Shown: positions 39,322-49,509, numbered from the stretch's first letter. The stretch: 64,000 nt of DNA from Sergeia podlipaevii (GCA_030849805.1 JASANZ010002261.1:61766-125765); one strand, 5' to 3'. The notes: generated by a model not told the origin, from the letters alone. Program-made: numbers and translations.

Positions 39322-40798
39322 CTTTTTAATTTGCTTCTATTGCTTTCCTTTTATCAGTGTACTCTCTTCAGTGCTTGTCCGTATTGGTCGACAAGAAGGA
39401 AAAAAAAAGGAATGAATAATAGAAAAGTAAACAAAACAAAAAGAAACTAAAATGAAAGATTGCGTTCGTGTAGCTCTATGTACCGCGTGAGCGTCTGTGT
39501 ACGTACAGAGGTGCACAATATGTAGGCAATTCTTAAAGATATACAAAAAAATAGTGCGTTTCTACTGCTATGAAAAGAAAGCCAATCCTTCTTCCTTCAA
39601 GAAACAATCAAAAAAAATTAGTTAAAAAAAAAAAGAGAAAAAAGAATGATAAGAACAGAAGGCACTCACACTTGAGACATACCAAGCGCAACGTCCCTGC
39701 ACAGCAAGTTGGTTTGTTTGTGTATGTGTGCCTATGGAACACACAGACGCCTTAAACAAAAAAATATATACAGCAGCAGCAAAAAATATTGTACCATCTG
39801 CAATGGAAAAGTACGTGAAGTGACGGTCCTCTCACATGCATGTTTTGTGTATATGTACTTTGATTATTGTGATGGTTATTGTTCTTCTTAGCAGCTTATG
39901 TGCAAGTGAGAGAGAAAGGGTGTGCATAGTAAAAAAAAAAAATTCTCATTTTTTTTTTGAGTGAGAAGGGTAGTGTTAAGTAGCGGGGTATCATAATTGC
40001 ACGTCGTACCATGTATTTTTCCTCATTTTCTTCTCGTTATCAAAAAAACAAAATGAAGAGAAAGGAAAAGTAACGGCAGTGAAGAAACGAGCAAATATTC
40101 CCAACAAGCAAAGCTGACAACATAACTACATGTGCAAAATGAGAGGGCAATAGTACTCCCCAATTTTGCCTCTTAGTCAGCATACATATCGCTCCACATC
40201 CTCCTCTCTCAACTTCTCTTTTCCCTCTCTAGATCAGTTTCCAATCCACAGAGAAAAAAAAAGAAGCGCAAGCGCAAGCGCATTGCCTTCATGTCATCAA
40301 TATCCTTCCATCACACCACTCTCTGACCTGAAATAAAACTTTCGTTTGTTAATGTTATTATCTCGTGTGTTTGTTATCCGAAGAAAAAAAAAATCATAGC
40401 AAAAAAAAAAATGATTGCATTTAGGAGTGTTGCTGTCTCACTCCATCACACAGTAAAAAAGAAGAGGTTTGTCTACTTTGGTCTGCATGTCTGTCCTGTA
40501 TTCTTTTTTTCTTTTTCCCTTGATACCTCATCATGAAAATGCCTTCCTGTGGAATCACCATGAGCATACGCATACCCCAAGCTTCCATAAACAAAAGAAA
40601 ACCTCTCGCTCCGCACAAAGAACCCTTGTCAGAAACTTTAAGAAAGGCAAAACAAGGAGGAAACAAAAAAAAAAATCTAAGAGAAACAATTTTTAAAAGA
40701 AAGCACAATATTAATGGGTGCATTCCCCCTCTTCCTCGTCGCCCGTCTCCTCTTGTTGAGTCCTTGTGTGTTCTTACTGTTGCTGCTGCTGCCAAGCC
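39322..40798. other. Intergenic spacer
   Basis: 1.5 kb of AT-rich sequence with A runs (39930-39942, 40384-40411). It starts with the IFT74 splice signal. Frames near 40421-40795 (minus) are low-complexity and unsupported. Confidence 0.6.
39374..39409 (-). promoter_or_regulatory. Predicted trans-splice acceptor for IFT74
   Basis: On the minus strand, CCTTTTTTTTCCTTCTT (39409-39393) is followed by the first AG at 39375-39374, about 53 bp before the ATG. Confidence 0.45.
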
Positions 40799-41590
40799 TT
40801 ACCAGTCGAGATCCTCCATGCGCGTACGCTTCAGTGGCTCTCGTTCAATCTCCTCCTCGATCATGATCTTCTCGCGGTTCTTACCGCGTGTCTTCTTCCT
40901 CCCCTTCTCTACCTCCATGTCCTCCTCGTCCTCTTCGTCGTCCATCACGAAGTCCGGGAACTCCTCGTCCTCCTCGTCCTCCAGCGCATCAAACTCCTCG
41001 CGGTTCTCCTCTTCATCAAGGAGCTTCTCAAAAGCCTCTTTGTTATAGTTGATCACGCTATCGTACGTGCCCTTGCGCAGACGGTCTAGTAGCTCCTTCT
41101 CAACCTCCATTTCTATCCTAGCAGCCGCTTCAGCCTTCTCCTCACGTCGCAGAAGCTTGTCCTCCTGTCTCTTGTTAACTGAAACGTACTCCACCTTGGG
41201 TTCCATCAGCATCTTCCTCTTACGCATCAGGTACTGCTTCAAGCGCAACAGTCTTGCCTTGACCTTGTTCACCAGTTTCTGATCCCACCACTGCAGCTCC
41301 TCGTCAATCTGCGCGAGAGCCTTGGGGAAGCTGGTGTCAAGCTTCACCTTCTCCCACTGGCGACGTGGCAGGTGAGCACGCTCCGCCGTCTTCACGTAGA
41401 GGTAGAGTTCATCCTCGTGCTCAATGATGGTGGCGTACTGGCCGTTGGCAAGGGGGCACACACCGCGCTGGCACAAACCTGTGACGTTGTACGGATTGCG
41501 GCAGAAACGGACCTTGTCATCATGGGTTTTGACCTTGAAGGAGCAGAAGGTCTGGCCCATAATGTTCCACATGGCGTCATCGTGGTTCAT
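40799..41590 (-). CDS. MAK16: MAK16-like nucleolar 60S ribosome biogenesis factor
   Basis: 263 aa from the ATG at 41590. MAK16 acts in early pre-60S maturation with RPF1. The protein starts MNHDDAMWNIMGQTFCSFKVKT and continues CRNPYNVTGLC, CPLANGQYATI and YLYVKTAERAHLPRRQWEKVKL, which are near-diagnostic. The N-terminal two thirds are the L28e-like domain with its conserved cysteines. The C-terminal third has acidic Glu/Asp runs and a basic cluster (KGRKKTRGKNREK). The frame extends 28 codons further upstream, but those residues overlie the splice signal (FFFF) and are not conserved, so the internal ATG is chosen. Confidence 0.95.
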   Translation of the reverse strand: MNHDDAMWNIMGQTFCSFKVKTHDDKVRFCRNPYNVTGLCQRGVCPLANGQYATIIEHEDELYLYVKTAERAHLPRRQWEKVKLDTSFPKALAQIDEELQWWDQKLVNKVKARLLRLKQYLMRKRKMLMEPKVEYVSVNKRQEDKLLRREEKAEAAARIEMEVEKELLDRLRKGTYDSVINYNKEAFEKLLDEEENREEFDALEDEEDEEFPDFVMDDEEDEEDMEVEKGRKKTRGKNREKIMIEEEIEREPLKRTRMEDLDW

Positions 41591-42024
41591 GTTTGCACGT
41601 CCTTCGAAAACGTGTGAATGAAAGAAAAAAAAAGCTACTTCTAGTCCCTCAGCAACGAATAAAAAACAACCCAACAGAAAAAATTACTACTTGCAGGCAA
41701 AAAAAAAACACTACACCACCTTTCACAACTTGCAGAGAGAATCAAAAAAAATCAAAATAATAGAGGGAAAACAAAAGATAACAGTGAGTAATTGCATTTA
41801 AAAGGAAGAGAAAAAGAATATATTATGCCCAATAATTGAAAAAAGAACAGAAAAAAACTCATTACAAAGTTAGGTATAAGTCAAGATCCAAGAAAAAAGA
41901 TTGATTTTATATGCAAAAAAAAATATTTTCGTGTTTGTTTGTTATTAATATCAGTGTGATACAGCAGAAGAAAAAAAAGAAAAAAAAAGTGTGAACAGGA
42001 AAGCACAGATGTGTATCTCATCAT
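41591..42024. other. Intergenic spacer
   Basis: Short AT-rich spacer with A runs, containing the MAK16 splice signal. No gene seen. Confidence 0.6.
41602..41634 (-). promoter_or_regulatory. Predicted trans-splice acceptor for MAK16
   Basis: On the minus strand, CTTTTTTTTTCTTTC (about 41634-41619) is followed by the first AG at 41603-41602, 12 bp before the chosen ATG. This supports the internal start. Confidence 0.5.
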
Positions 42025-43236
42025 TCACTGTACATCACTAGACGCTGTCAAGGGGCCAAGTCTCTTCACAAGCTCGTGATCCTCCCCCAAGAAGTTCACA
42101 ATACGTTTCAGCGCAACACGGCCAAAGTCTTCGCCGAGTACCTTCAGCTTCACTGCCTCCGTCATGCACCGCTCCAGATCTCCACTGAGGAACAGTGTGA
42201 TGACAAGGAGGCTGCGTACATTGTGATCTTCTGGGTGGGCCTGCAGCTGCGCAGAAAGCTTCTTCTGGCTGCACGTCTCACCGCTCCACACGCCAGGTGC
42301 AGCCAGCATCAGCGCATGTACGGTGCAGGCACGAGACGCTTCACTCAGCGGTTCTGTGCGAAAGTGTGCGTACTTTTCCTCACGTTCCAGTCGCTTCAGG
42401 AATTCGTTGCTAGTGACCAGCTTTCCTTGTACAATCTGCGCTAAGCCAGCCCACGCAAGACACATCGCCACACTACCCTCGTATTCCTCGGAGTCTACCG
42501 CAAAGGTGGACGTAGCCGCGTAGACATCAGGACGCATTTCGTCAAGTACCTTGAGAGCCTTCACAAAAAACTTCTCGGCGTACACCGACTGCCCCTCGCT
42601 CAGCATTTTCTTGCCGAGGCCAACCATCTTGGCGACGTCGACCCGCATTGTGGCTCCAATGCTCGGCGTACCTGCAGAGCCCACCGTGGACGCTTCTGTG
42701 GCTCGCTGCTCCGAGTTCGTCGCCGTCGCAGGAGGCGAAGAGGATGATGACAGCACAACAGTTGCGGCTCTAGCAGTGTTCTGAAAAGATGCCAGGCGCT
42801 TGCATACTCGCTGCACCTCGCCTGCACATAGCTTCGGAACTGACAGACCCCGTAGCGTATCGGCAATGGTGCCGCGATACACAATGAGAAGAAGTGGCGT
42901 GCCTTGTTGCTTCTGAAGTTGCTCCTTCGCCGCCATAAACGCTGAGCTCGAGCACTCCCAAAGGTAGACTGCTACATGTGCCTGATGCTCTGCCGCACTG
43001 GCACGCACGCATTGTTGAAACCGTGAGAGATGCTCTGCACTGACGTGGTCCTTGGCCGCCTCGTAGCATAGAAGAAACGCATCCTTTGGGCTCGTAAAGA
43101 CAGCACGGAAGTCCTCCACACTCGAAATGACCTTTGCCGGGGCTTCTGCTTGATCTTGTGACATAGCTTCTCCCACTATTTGGGTGAGTTTCGCCCACAG
43201 TCTTTGTTGATGTTGCTTTCTTGCTAGAATACTCAT
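42025..43236 (-). CDS. Thioredoxin-fold plus TPR-like protein (YbbN/CnoX-type architecture), no CxxC
   Basis: 403 aa. Residues about 40-150 look like a thioredoxin fold (SVEDFRAVFTSPKDAFLLCYEA, later GTPLLLIVYRGTIADTLRGL) but lack a CxxC active site. A Ser/Ala linker follows. The C-terminal half has TPR-like helices, ending LQAHPEDHNVRSLLVITLFLSGDLE and LGEDFGRVALKRIVNFLGEDHELVKRL. This is close to the C-terminal TPR block of bacterial YbbN/CnoX, a chaperone-like thioredoxin. A holdase or scaffold role is inferred; location is unknown. The first AG after the upstream pyrimidine tract falls inside the ATGAG at the annotated start, so the true start may be the Met at 43164 (25th codon), which keeps both domains. 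Confidence 0.7.
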   Translation of the reverse strand: MSILARKQHQQRLWAKLTQIVGEAMSQDQAEAPAKVISSVEDFRAVFTSPKDAFLLCYEAAKDHVSAEHLSRFQQCVRASAAEHQAHVAVYLWECSSSAFMAAKEQLQKQQGTPLLLIVYRGTIADTLRGLSVPKLCAGEVQRVCKRLASFQNTARAATVVLSSSSSPPATATNSEQRATEASTVGSAGTPSIGATMRVDVAKMVGLGKKMLSEGQSVYAEKFFVKALKVLDEMRPDVYAATSTFAVDSEEYEGSVAMCLAWAGLAQIVQGKLVTSNEFLKRLEREEKYAHFRTEPLSEASRACTVHALMLAAPGVWSGETCSQKKLSAQLQAHPEDHNVRSLLVITLFLSGDLERCMTEAVKLKVLGEDFGRVALKRIVNFLGEDHELVKRLGPLTASSDVQ

Positions 43237-43722
43237 CCACCCACAGCACGAGCAGTTTCAAAAAGAAAAAAAAAAGAAAGAAATAAGAAGTAGATTCAAG
43301 CGGCGAGAAAGTAAGAAGCATTCTTAAAAGAGAGAGAGAGAGAACTGCCGTCATAAATGATTTGAATCTTTGGCATAAACGGAAAAAAGCCCTCAAAAAT
43401 GCGTTTTTTTTTTTGTTTGCTTGTTTGTTCCATGCGTCTCTGTGTATGGTGTGTATTCTCCTCATGCATATATATATACAAAATAGTGAAAAGCCTCACA
43501 ATCTCTCTCGTATCATACAAGTCATAATATGATAATAATAAAAAAGAGATAAAAATACAAAGGAAAAAAGAGAAAACAAAGTGCAAGTGTAGAAATATCT
43601 ACATACATACACACAAAAGAAGAGATATATATTGCAAACTGAACCAAATGTACATACATTTTTGGATTTGTTTAATTTTACAAGAATTCCACAGCAACAA
43701 CGCGGCTTCCTTCACCAATGGC
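43237..43722. other. Intergenic spacer
   Basis: AT-rich, with a purine-rich plus-strand tract at 43259-43290 (polypyrimidine on the transcribed strand) directly upstream of the thioredoxin-like gene. No gene seen. Confidence 0.6.
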
Positions 43723-45501
43723 TTACGTTGTCGCCAGCGCACCAGGAAGCGCGCGCTCTGCCGCAGCCATCGGAGTCGGCAATAAAGCTGAACTAGTGCC
43801 GCCGCCACCCGACTCAGAATGCCCCTTGGCAGTAGCTATGATGTCCGCCTTTTCACAATACATTTCCTCTACTTTCTCTTCCTCCTCGTTCTTTGTGTCA
43901 GCGGCAGAAGAATTTTGTGGCTCACCTATAATCTTTAGCGCACTAGGCACACGCTGCAATAGTCCCTCAGGAAGAGGTACCTGAAGCACACAGTCCACGC
44001 GTCGTTTGTGTATGGCCTCGAGCACGGCAGCGGCTTCTTCTTCGGAGACACCAGTCTTGCCTTCCTCTACGACATCAGGACCGAGAGGAATGGCATCATA
44101 AGGGATGTCATCCACCCATCGTGCTCGCATTGGGCCACATCCGCTTGCCTTGGCAACTCCCATGCCATGCTTGAGATCATTTCGCCATTCGCCGCGGTAG
44201 ACAACATGGCGTGAGACGTACTCACCGAAACCGTGGCGCTTGCCTTGCGCAAAGTCACCGAGATAGTACTCTGCGCCAGACGGAGACGTATAGAGGCCTT
44301 TCCCATGGTGCTGGCTGCGCCGCCACTCCCCTTCGTATACGCTTCCATCGCTATACTGGCACACAGCGTGGCCCTGCACGCTGCCGTACACCCACTCGCC
44401 CTCCATCACAGCGAAGCCGCCTGAGTAGATGCCATGCCCGTGAGGGTACCCCTGACGCCACTCGCCAACGTACGTTTCGCCGTTGAAAAATGTCATGGTG
44501 CCACGCCCGCACTCCACCCCTCCTTTCCATTGGCCTTCATATTTGGCACCACTAGGATACAAATACGTCCCCGTGCCTTCGTAAAAGCCACCAGCCCATT
44601 CGCCCTTGTACACATGGCCGGTGTTATAGACATACTCACCGTAGCCGTGCATCTTGTTGTCAGCAAACTCGCCGACAAAGACGCCCTCTGGCTCTACGAG
44701 CTCGCCCTTGCCGTGTCGTTTGTTATCCAACCACGAGCCGTTATAGAACGTGTGAACAGAACCGCAATGATACGTGCCGGGGCCACAGCGCGTGCCTAAA
44801 AACCATTGACCTTCGTAGATGTCGCCCCCAAGTGCCTGCCGCCGCAAGCATCCTTTCCCATGCATTCGGCTATTCTTCCAGTTACCTTCATATATATCTT
44901 TGTTATGAAATACAAAAGCCTGGTACCCTTCTGGTCTTAGCGACGTCAATCGCTCTCGTACTGCCTCAACAATCTCCAGCAGCATCTCCTCTGTCTCCTG
45001 AAGCGCTAGCAAATCACGCTGAGCCCACTCCTCACGTCTGCGCTGTTGTTGCCGCAGCATCTCGAGTCTTCTACGTTTGTCCTCGATCTCGTCGATGCTG
45101 TCCGCAACGCGGAGATAAAAGAGAAAATTACTTTGTCGCTGCGCATCCATCGCACTGAGAAGAATCTGTGGGGCGTTAGGAGGCACCACCATCAGACTAC
45201 CTGCCTCGTTGTTGCCTGAAGAAGAGACGATCTCAGATTCCGCTGGTGAGGCAGCAGGTGCCATGGGAAGGAGAGGAGATGCACTACTCTTCTGCGAGTG
45301 TGGGTGGTGCGGGTACGAGGAGGGGTAGTGGTGATGGTAAATGTAGCCGCCTTGATTGTTGTTGGCAAAAGAGGTAGAGGTACCCGCTGTGCGAGAAGTG
45401 GAGACGCTCGTCTTGGGGTGTGTATGGGCAACGCCAGCAGCACTGGTCATGGTCATGTGGCGATGCTGAGTGTCCCCCTTTTCAGGTATGCGAGAAGTCA
45501 T
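43723..45501 (-). CDS. MORN-repeat protein with 11 repeats
   Basis: 592 aa. The Ser/His-rich N-terminus is followed by a short coiled coil (about 130-190: DEIEDKRRRLEMLRQQQRRREEW). Residues about 201-447 hold eleven MORN repeats (YEGNWKNSRMHGKG, YEGQWFLGTRCGPG, YNGSWLDNKRHGKG and so on). One repeat is degenerate (MEGEWVYGSVQGHA). The C-terminal ~140 residues are not repetitive. MORN proteins in trypanosomatids organise the flagellar pocket collar, hook complex or axoneme, but which of these applies cannot be told. The start is the only ATG upstream of the coiled coil, about 13 bp after a splice-acceptor candidate. Confidence 0.88.
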   Translation of the reverse strand: MTSRIPEKGDTQHRHMTMTSAAGVAHTHPKTSVSTSRTAGTSTSFANNNQGGYIYHHHYPSSYPHHPHSQKSSASPLLPMAPAASPAESEIVSSSGNNEAGSLMVVPPNAPQILLSAMDAQRQSNFLFYLRVADSIDEIEDKRRRLEMLRQQQRRREEWAQRDLLALQETEEMLLEIVEAVRERLTSLRPEGYQAFVFHNKDIYEGNWKNSRMHGKGCLRRQALGGDIYEGQWFLGTRCGPGTYHCGSVHTFYNGSWLDNKRHGKGELVEPEGVFVGEFADNKMHGYGEYVYNTGHVYKGEWAGGFYEGTGTYLYPSGAKYEGQWKGGVECGRGTMTFFNGETYVGEWRQGYPHGHGIYSGGFAVMEGEWVYGSVQGHAVCQYSDGSVYEGEWRRSQHHGKGLYTSPSGAEYYLGDFAQGKRHGFGEYVSRHVVYRGEWRNDLKHGMGVAKASGCGPMRARWVDDIPYDAIPLGPDVVEEGKTGVSEEEAAAVLEAIHKRRVDCVLQVPLPEGLLQRVPSALKIIGEPQNSSAADTKNEEEEKVEEMYCEKADIIATAKGHSESGGGGTSSALLPTPMAAAERALPGALATT

Positions 45502-46347
45502 CGCTGTTGTTGTCTTGTTTGGGGTGAAAAAAAAACTAAGTAATATATAGTCTGCACAATGACAAGCGGTTATTTTAGATGCAGCCCTTTTTATTCTAGC
45601 AATATGCGTTTATTCCTTCTTAAAATCTGTACGTCAGTGAGAAAAAAGGAGATTGTATCTGCGCCACTGCTACAACGAGATCAGTGCAAAACGTGTAATA
45701 AAGAAGAGTGAAGAGAGGGGAAGAAGAGAAAACATAGTGTGAAGAGAAATTTTCTCGTGATGAATAGTTAAACAAAGTATTAGGAAGTTCACTAGGCATC
45801 ACCAACAGAACTACCATCCTACGTGAACACTCAGTAGAGCGTCCTTCAGGCAACGATATCTACAGAGAGAAAACTAAAAACTCCGTTGTGATAGATACGC
45901 CCTCCGTGCCCTCCATGTGTCTAGGGTTTCTTCTTTTCTAATAAGGTGTGGCAGGCACGACTACGCCCATCCATAGGGAGCGTGCACACAAGCACGCCAA
46001 GCCAAGCTATCAAATACACGCTCACAACAATATCGCCATATCTAAATAAGGCTTTCACTGGGGGAAAAAAAGAGAATATATATATTTTTTTTTTAAAAAA
46101 AAGAAAAACAAATATAGGAGTGAGAAAGAAAAGAAAATAGAAAATATTGTCTCTATACAAAATAAAAATATCTGTCTTTCAGCCTCCTCTTGCTATGACA
46201 GGCGCTTTTTTCTTTTCACGGTACTCCATCATTCTCTCCTTCCTTTTTCATCGCCGCTGGTCATCCAGTCAGTTTACTCCCTGCAGTCATCTCGCTCCCC
46301 TTGTTTTTTTTTTTTTTGACCATCACCACGTGTGCTCGTGTCTGTGT
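45502..46347. other. Intergenic spacer
   Basis: AT-rich with A/T runs (46085-46102) and a T run at 46303-46318. No gene seen. Confidence 0.6.
45514..45537 (-). promoter_or_regulatory. Predicted trans-splice acceptor for the MORN-repeat gene
   Basis: On the minus strand, AGTTTTTTTTTC (about 45538-45527) is followed by the AG at 45515-45514, 13 bp before the ATG. Confidence 0.4.
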
Positions 46348-46797
46348 CTACTTGCCCTTCATCTGCATCATGACGTTCTTGAACTCCTCAAGGGACACCT
46401 CGCCATCACCGTCCTCGTCGGCTTCAGCAATCATCTCCTGAAGAACATCGTCACCGGGGTTCTCACCGAGCAGCTTGGCAACCTCCTTAAGATTCGTGAA
46501 AGAGATCTTGCCCTTCTTATCCAGGTCAAACAGCTGGAACGCCTTGAGGATCTCCTCGGGAGAGTCCTTAGGAGCCATACGAGACTTGATCATCTTCTCA
46601 AACTCGTTGTATTGGATGAGCCCATTGTTATCCGTCTTCATGGTGCGCATGATGCGGTCGACCTCGTCGCGGGGCAGGTCACCAAAGCCAAGGCCCTTCA
46701 TGGCAAGAGCCATTTCCTCCGCATCGATGGCGCCGGAGCCATCCGCGTCGAAGAGGTTGAAGGCCTCACGAATCTGCTCCTCAGTAAGCGCTGCCAT
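46348..46797 (-). CDS. Centrin (caltractin), basal body EF-hand protein
   Basis: 149 aa from the ATG at 46797. Centrin is needed for basal body duplication and, in trypanosomatids, linked organelle segregation. Four EF-hands are present: [12 protein letters not shown] (complete), [12 protein letters not shown] (degenerate first position), [12 protein letters not shown] (degenerate) and [12 protein letters not shown] (complete). This alternation is typical of centrins. The [11 protein letters not shown] linker and short C-terminus also fit. The sequence is very close to what I recall of Leishmania centrin-1 (also 149 aa, [22 protein letters not shown]). The frame is open for 22 codons further upstream, but these overlie the splice signal. 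Confidence 0.95.
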   Translation of the reverse strand: MAALTEEQIREAFNLFDADGSGAIDAEEMALAMKGLGFGDLPRDEVDRIMRTMKTDNNGLIQYNEFEKMIKSRMAPKDSPEEILKAFQLFDLDKKGKISFTNLKEVAKLLGENPGDDVLQEMIAEADEDGDGEVSLEEFKNVMMQMKGK

Positions 46798-47417
46798 TCT
46801 CGTTTGTTTGTTTGGCTCTTCCTGGTAGTTGGTACAGAAAAAAATAGGAAATAAAGAAGTCACAAAAAAATATGGAACTTGCTAGTATCTCAGTGATGTA
46901 GCACCGTGTAGCCCTTGTGAGCAAAGTTATCCTTTCTATGCGCGGATGTTGTTCCTTGAGCACAGCTATTATTGTTTGTTTTATAAAAAGAAGTGAGAAA
47001 AAAAAGAGCATAGATGCAGGAAGGTGACTATACTAGATGTCATGGTCAAAAGGAAAAGCAGCAATTGAGGTTTGAGGGGTGTCGCGTGCATATCCCTCAC
47101 TAAAATGAAAAACGATTCAATTTTTTTTCTTTTATAAGCACGCGATACAGTGTTAAACGATCAATCGTATAGTGGCGATCGTAAAGAAAAGGAAAGAAAA
47201 CACAATAACAGTAGAAGTAAATCACCTAACAGTAATATCAAGACAAAGAAAATAGGTCCAGCTCTCATACGGCTGCTGCAAGGCTGCATTTATGTATTGG
47301 TGCGTCATTTCTTGATGCCTCTAAAGTCCATCGCACGAGAAGCCGCCTGTGCACTATATTGATAAAACATAGAAAAGAAAAAAAATGATAACGCGCCGTA
47401 GAAGAAGCCTCTAATCG
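46798..47417. other. Intergenic spacer
   Basis: Holds the centrin splice signal, then AT-rich sequence with T runs. No gene seen. Confidence 0.6.
46822..46860 (-). promoter_or_regulatory. Predicted trans-splice acceptor for centrin
   Basis: On the minus strand, a tract (CTTCTTTATTTCC then TTTTTTTC, about 46860-46835) is followed by ACCAG with the AG at 46823-46822. This lies 24 bp before the chosen ATG, which supports the 149-aa start. Confidence 0.5.
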
Positions 47418-48443
47418 TTAGCGCGGCTGCTCCTCGTCATCTATATTTTGGATTGCTGCGTACATGACAGATGCCGTCACCGCGCCAACCGCCTCGGAGG
47501 CCCAGTAGACCCACAATGACGCCATCGGAATGCAAGATGTGCTGTTGAGGGAAAAGATGCAACGCAGCACAATAAGCGGCGTGGCAACAGCTGGATTAAA
47601 TGCACCGCCTGAGACGGGGCCAACTGCAAGACCGCCACATACCACCGCAAAGCCAATGGCAAGGCCATAAAAGTTGTTGTTCTTTTGCTTACTAATCGCG
47701 ACATGCAAGACAACAGAACAAAGCACAAACGTAAAGAGCGTCTCTGCCAAGAAGCCACGAAGCATTTGGGGGAAAGAAAGTCCCATGTTCGGTACATCGA
47801 ACTCTCGGCCGTGGATGAGCATGCAGTAAAGCACCGCCACCACCCCGCCAGCCATCTGCGAAATCACATACAGCATCACACGCCGCTTGTTAAATGCTCC
47901 AGGTTCATCCCCATGCGGCGAGTTCATCCACACCGCGAAGGTGACCATTGGGTTCAAATGCCCGCCACTGATGTAGCCAAATGAGAACACCATCGACATA
48001 AGCATGAAGCCAATACTAATCGCCGCCATCTCCGGCGTCTCGCTGGCGCTAAGTGGCACTGTGAGCACCAGAAAAAAGGTGCCAATGAACTCTACAATAG
48101 CACAAGAGAGAAGCTCGCCAATATCGCACCCTTGTAGGCACGAGAAGCGAGAAACGGTTGAAGTGATCGCATATTCGTTGTTTTGCGCTGCTGCACGAGT
48201 AGGTGGAGCACCACCACGTAATTTGGGGCCATGAGTGCTGCTACTGTGGCTGGATCTCTCACCCTCATAGCCCTCATTTTCGCTGTGATCACCCCTCAAT
48301 GCGGCGGCAGCTGAAGAAGAGGGCGGAGTGCTTGTGCTAACAGGCTGTGTGTGTAGCGGGGATCTGCTCTGCGAATCCGCAAGCTCCTCAAGGTGAGACT
48401 CTCCTGTTGCCGCTTCGGTTGCTTCAACGTCCCTCGTCAGCAT
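47418..48443 (-). CDS. Aquaporin/aquaglyceroporin-family channel with atypical pore residues
   Basis: 341 aa from the ATG at 48443. Six membrane helices follow a ~100-residue hydrophilic N-terminus. Helix 1 has AIVEFIGTFFLVLTV, and the AE-LFTFVLCSV helix 4 is typical. The first pore motif is NPM at 164-166 (SGGHLNPMVTF) instead of NPA. The second is NPA at 283-285 but is followed by Val rather than the Arg of the ar/R filter (SGGAFNPAVATP). The protein therefore belongs to the family but its selectivity is likely unusual. Trypanosomatids have several divergent aquaporins besides the metalloid-transporting AQP1. The frame extends 129 codons upstream, but those residues look like translated spacer. 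Confidence 0.85.
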   Translation of the reverse strand: MLTRDVEATEAATGESHLEELADSQSRSPLHTQPVSTSTPPSSSAAAALRGDHSENEGYEGERSSHSSSTHGPKLRGGAPPTRAAAQNNEYAITSTVSRFSCLQGCDIGELLSCAIVEFIGTFFLVLTVPLSASETPEMAAISIGFMLMSMVFSFGYISGGHLNPMVTFAVWMNSPHGDEPGAFNKRRVMLYVISQMAGGVVAVLYCMLIHGREFDVPNMGLSFPQMLRGFLAETLFTFVLCSVVLHVAISKQKNNNFYGLAIGFAVVCGGLAVGPVSGGAFNPAVATPLIVLRCIFSLNSTSCIPMASLWVYWASEAVGAVTASVMYAAIQNIDDEEQPR

Positions 48444-49173
48444 TTCAAAAGAAAAAAAAAGAAGATGGTGGATTCCTATGTAATAATATGATGTGCTTGA
48501 GTGCTCTGCTAAATAAGCTTTATGTAGGTGAGGGAGAGAAAAGAAATAGAGAAAGGGAATATTGAAAACCCTCAAAAATGTGAACACATATTTTTTTCTC
48601 GCGGAAATACAACAATACAGACACTTGAAAGCCAGTGAAAGATTGCCATCTCCCTCTCTCGCTCTCATGGTGCCCTTGAAACCCACACCACTGTCACGCA
48701 TATACACGCACACATGGAACTTCGTCACTGTGCATTCCTCCAATTGCCTCACTGTCGTGTGTTTTATGTGCGCTAGAATGTTTGTTCGTTTGTTTAGCGA
48801 GTTCTTCGCTGTAAAGATATATACATCCAATCACCCTCTACCAACATAGGAATACCGCCCGCAGCCTCACCACTCCACATTCACCTCCATACTTACCCTC
48901 TTCATCTATGCTCACTTGTTTACAATTCACAGGGTAGTGACAAAAAGACAACTGAAGGGGGAAAAGAGAATAAGCCTATGTCTCCAGGCATGTATATGCA
49001 TCTCAGCTTCAAGCACACACACACACCATCCATATCGACCATCCTTTCCGCCCCCCTTAGCACCGCTTCTTCATCTTGTTGCTAAAACCGCAACCAACGC
49101 CCATTGTGCTCGCATGAATATATGGCAGCGACAATAATAACAATAATAATAATAATATAAGAGAAAAATATCC
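48444..49173. other. Intergenic spacer
   Basis: A polypyrimidine tract on the transcribed strand at about 48447-48465 abuts the aquaporin start without an AG in between, so the acceptor used is unclear. An AATAAT run lies at about 49133-49155. No gene seen. Confidence 0.6.
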
Positions 49174-49509
49174 TTACGCCACGTCCAGCAGCGTCACCTC
49201 AAACACGATCGGCGTGTTAGGCGGAATAAGACCCGGAAATCCAGTCGCCCCGTACGCGAGGGAAGCCGGCATCGTCACCTTACTGCGCTCGCCCTTGGAC
49301 ATCTGAACAATGCCCTCGTCCCAACCCTTGATCACCTCACCGCACCCTACGCGGAACACAAAAGGCTTGCCGCGCTCTAGTGTGGAATCAAACTTGCTAC
49401 CATCCTCGAGGTAACCGATGTAGTCGAGGGTGACGATGCTGCCCGTGCGTGGGATGGTCTTGCCATCGCCCTCAATAATCTTATCCATCAGCACTGCGTC
49501 AGCTGGCAT
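49174..49509 (-). CDS. FKBP12-type peptidyl-prolyl isomerase
   Basis: 111 aa from the ATG at 49509. A single FKBP domain: VTLDYIGYLEDGSKFDST, PFVFRVGCGEVIKGWDEG with the pocket Trp, YGATGFPGLIPPNTPIVFEVTLLDV with the pocket Tyr. Its length equals cytosolic FKBP12 (about 108). It catalyses prolyl isomerisation and would bind FK506. Leishmania FKBP12 lies, as I recall, near centrin, as here. The frame is open 49 codons further upstream through Phe/Leu-rich spacer; the internal ATG is preferred because it matches the family start. Confidence 0.95.
   Translation of the reverse strand: MPADAVLMDKIIEGDGKTIPRTGSIVTLDYIGYLEDGSKFDSTLERGKPFVFRVGCGEVIKGWDEGIVQMSKGERSKVTMPASLAYGATGFPGLIPPNTPIVFEVTLLDVA

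Noticed and set aside
46798..46863. 22-residue N-terminal extension of centrin
   Set aside because: Overlies a pyrimidine tract and AG typical of a splice acceptor; the shorter form equals the usual centrin start and length.
48444..48830. 129-residue N-terminal extension of the aquaporin frame
   Set aside because: Its residues look like translated spacer and include a pyrimidine-tract translation (HHLLFFSFE) right before the chosen Met.
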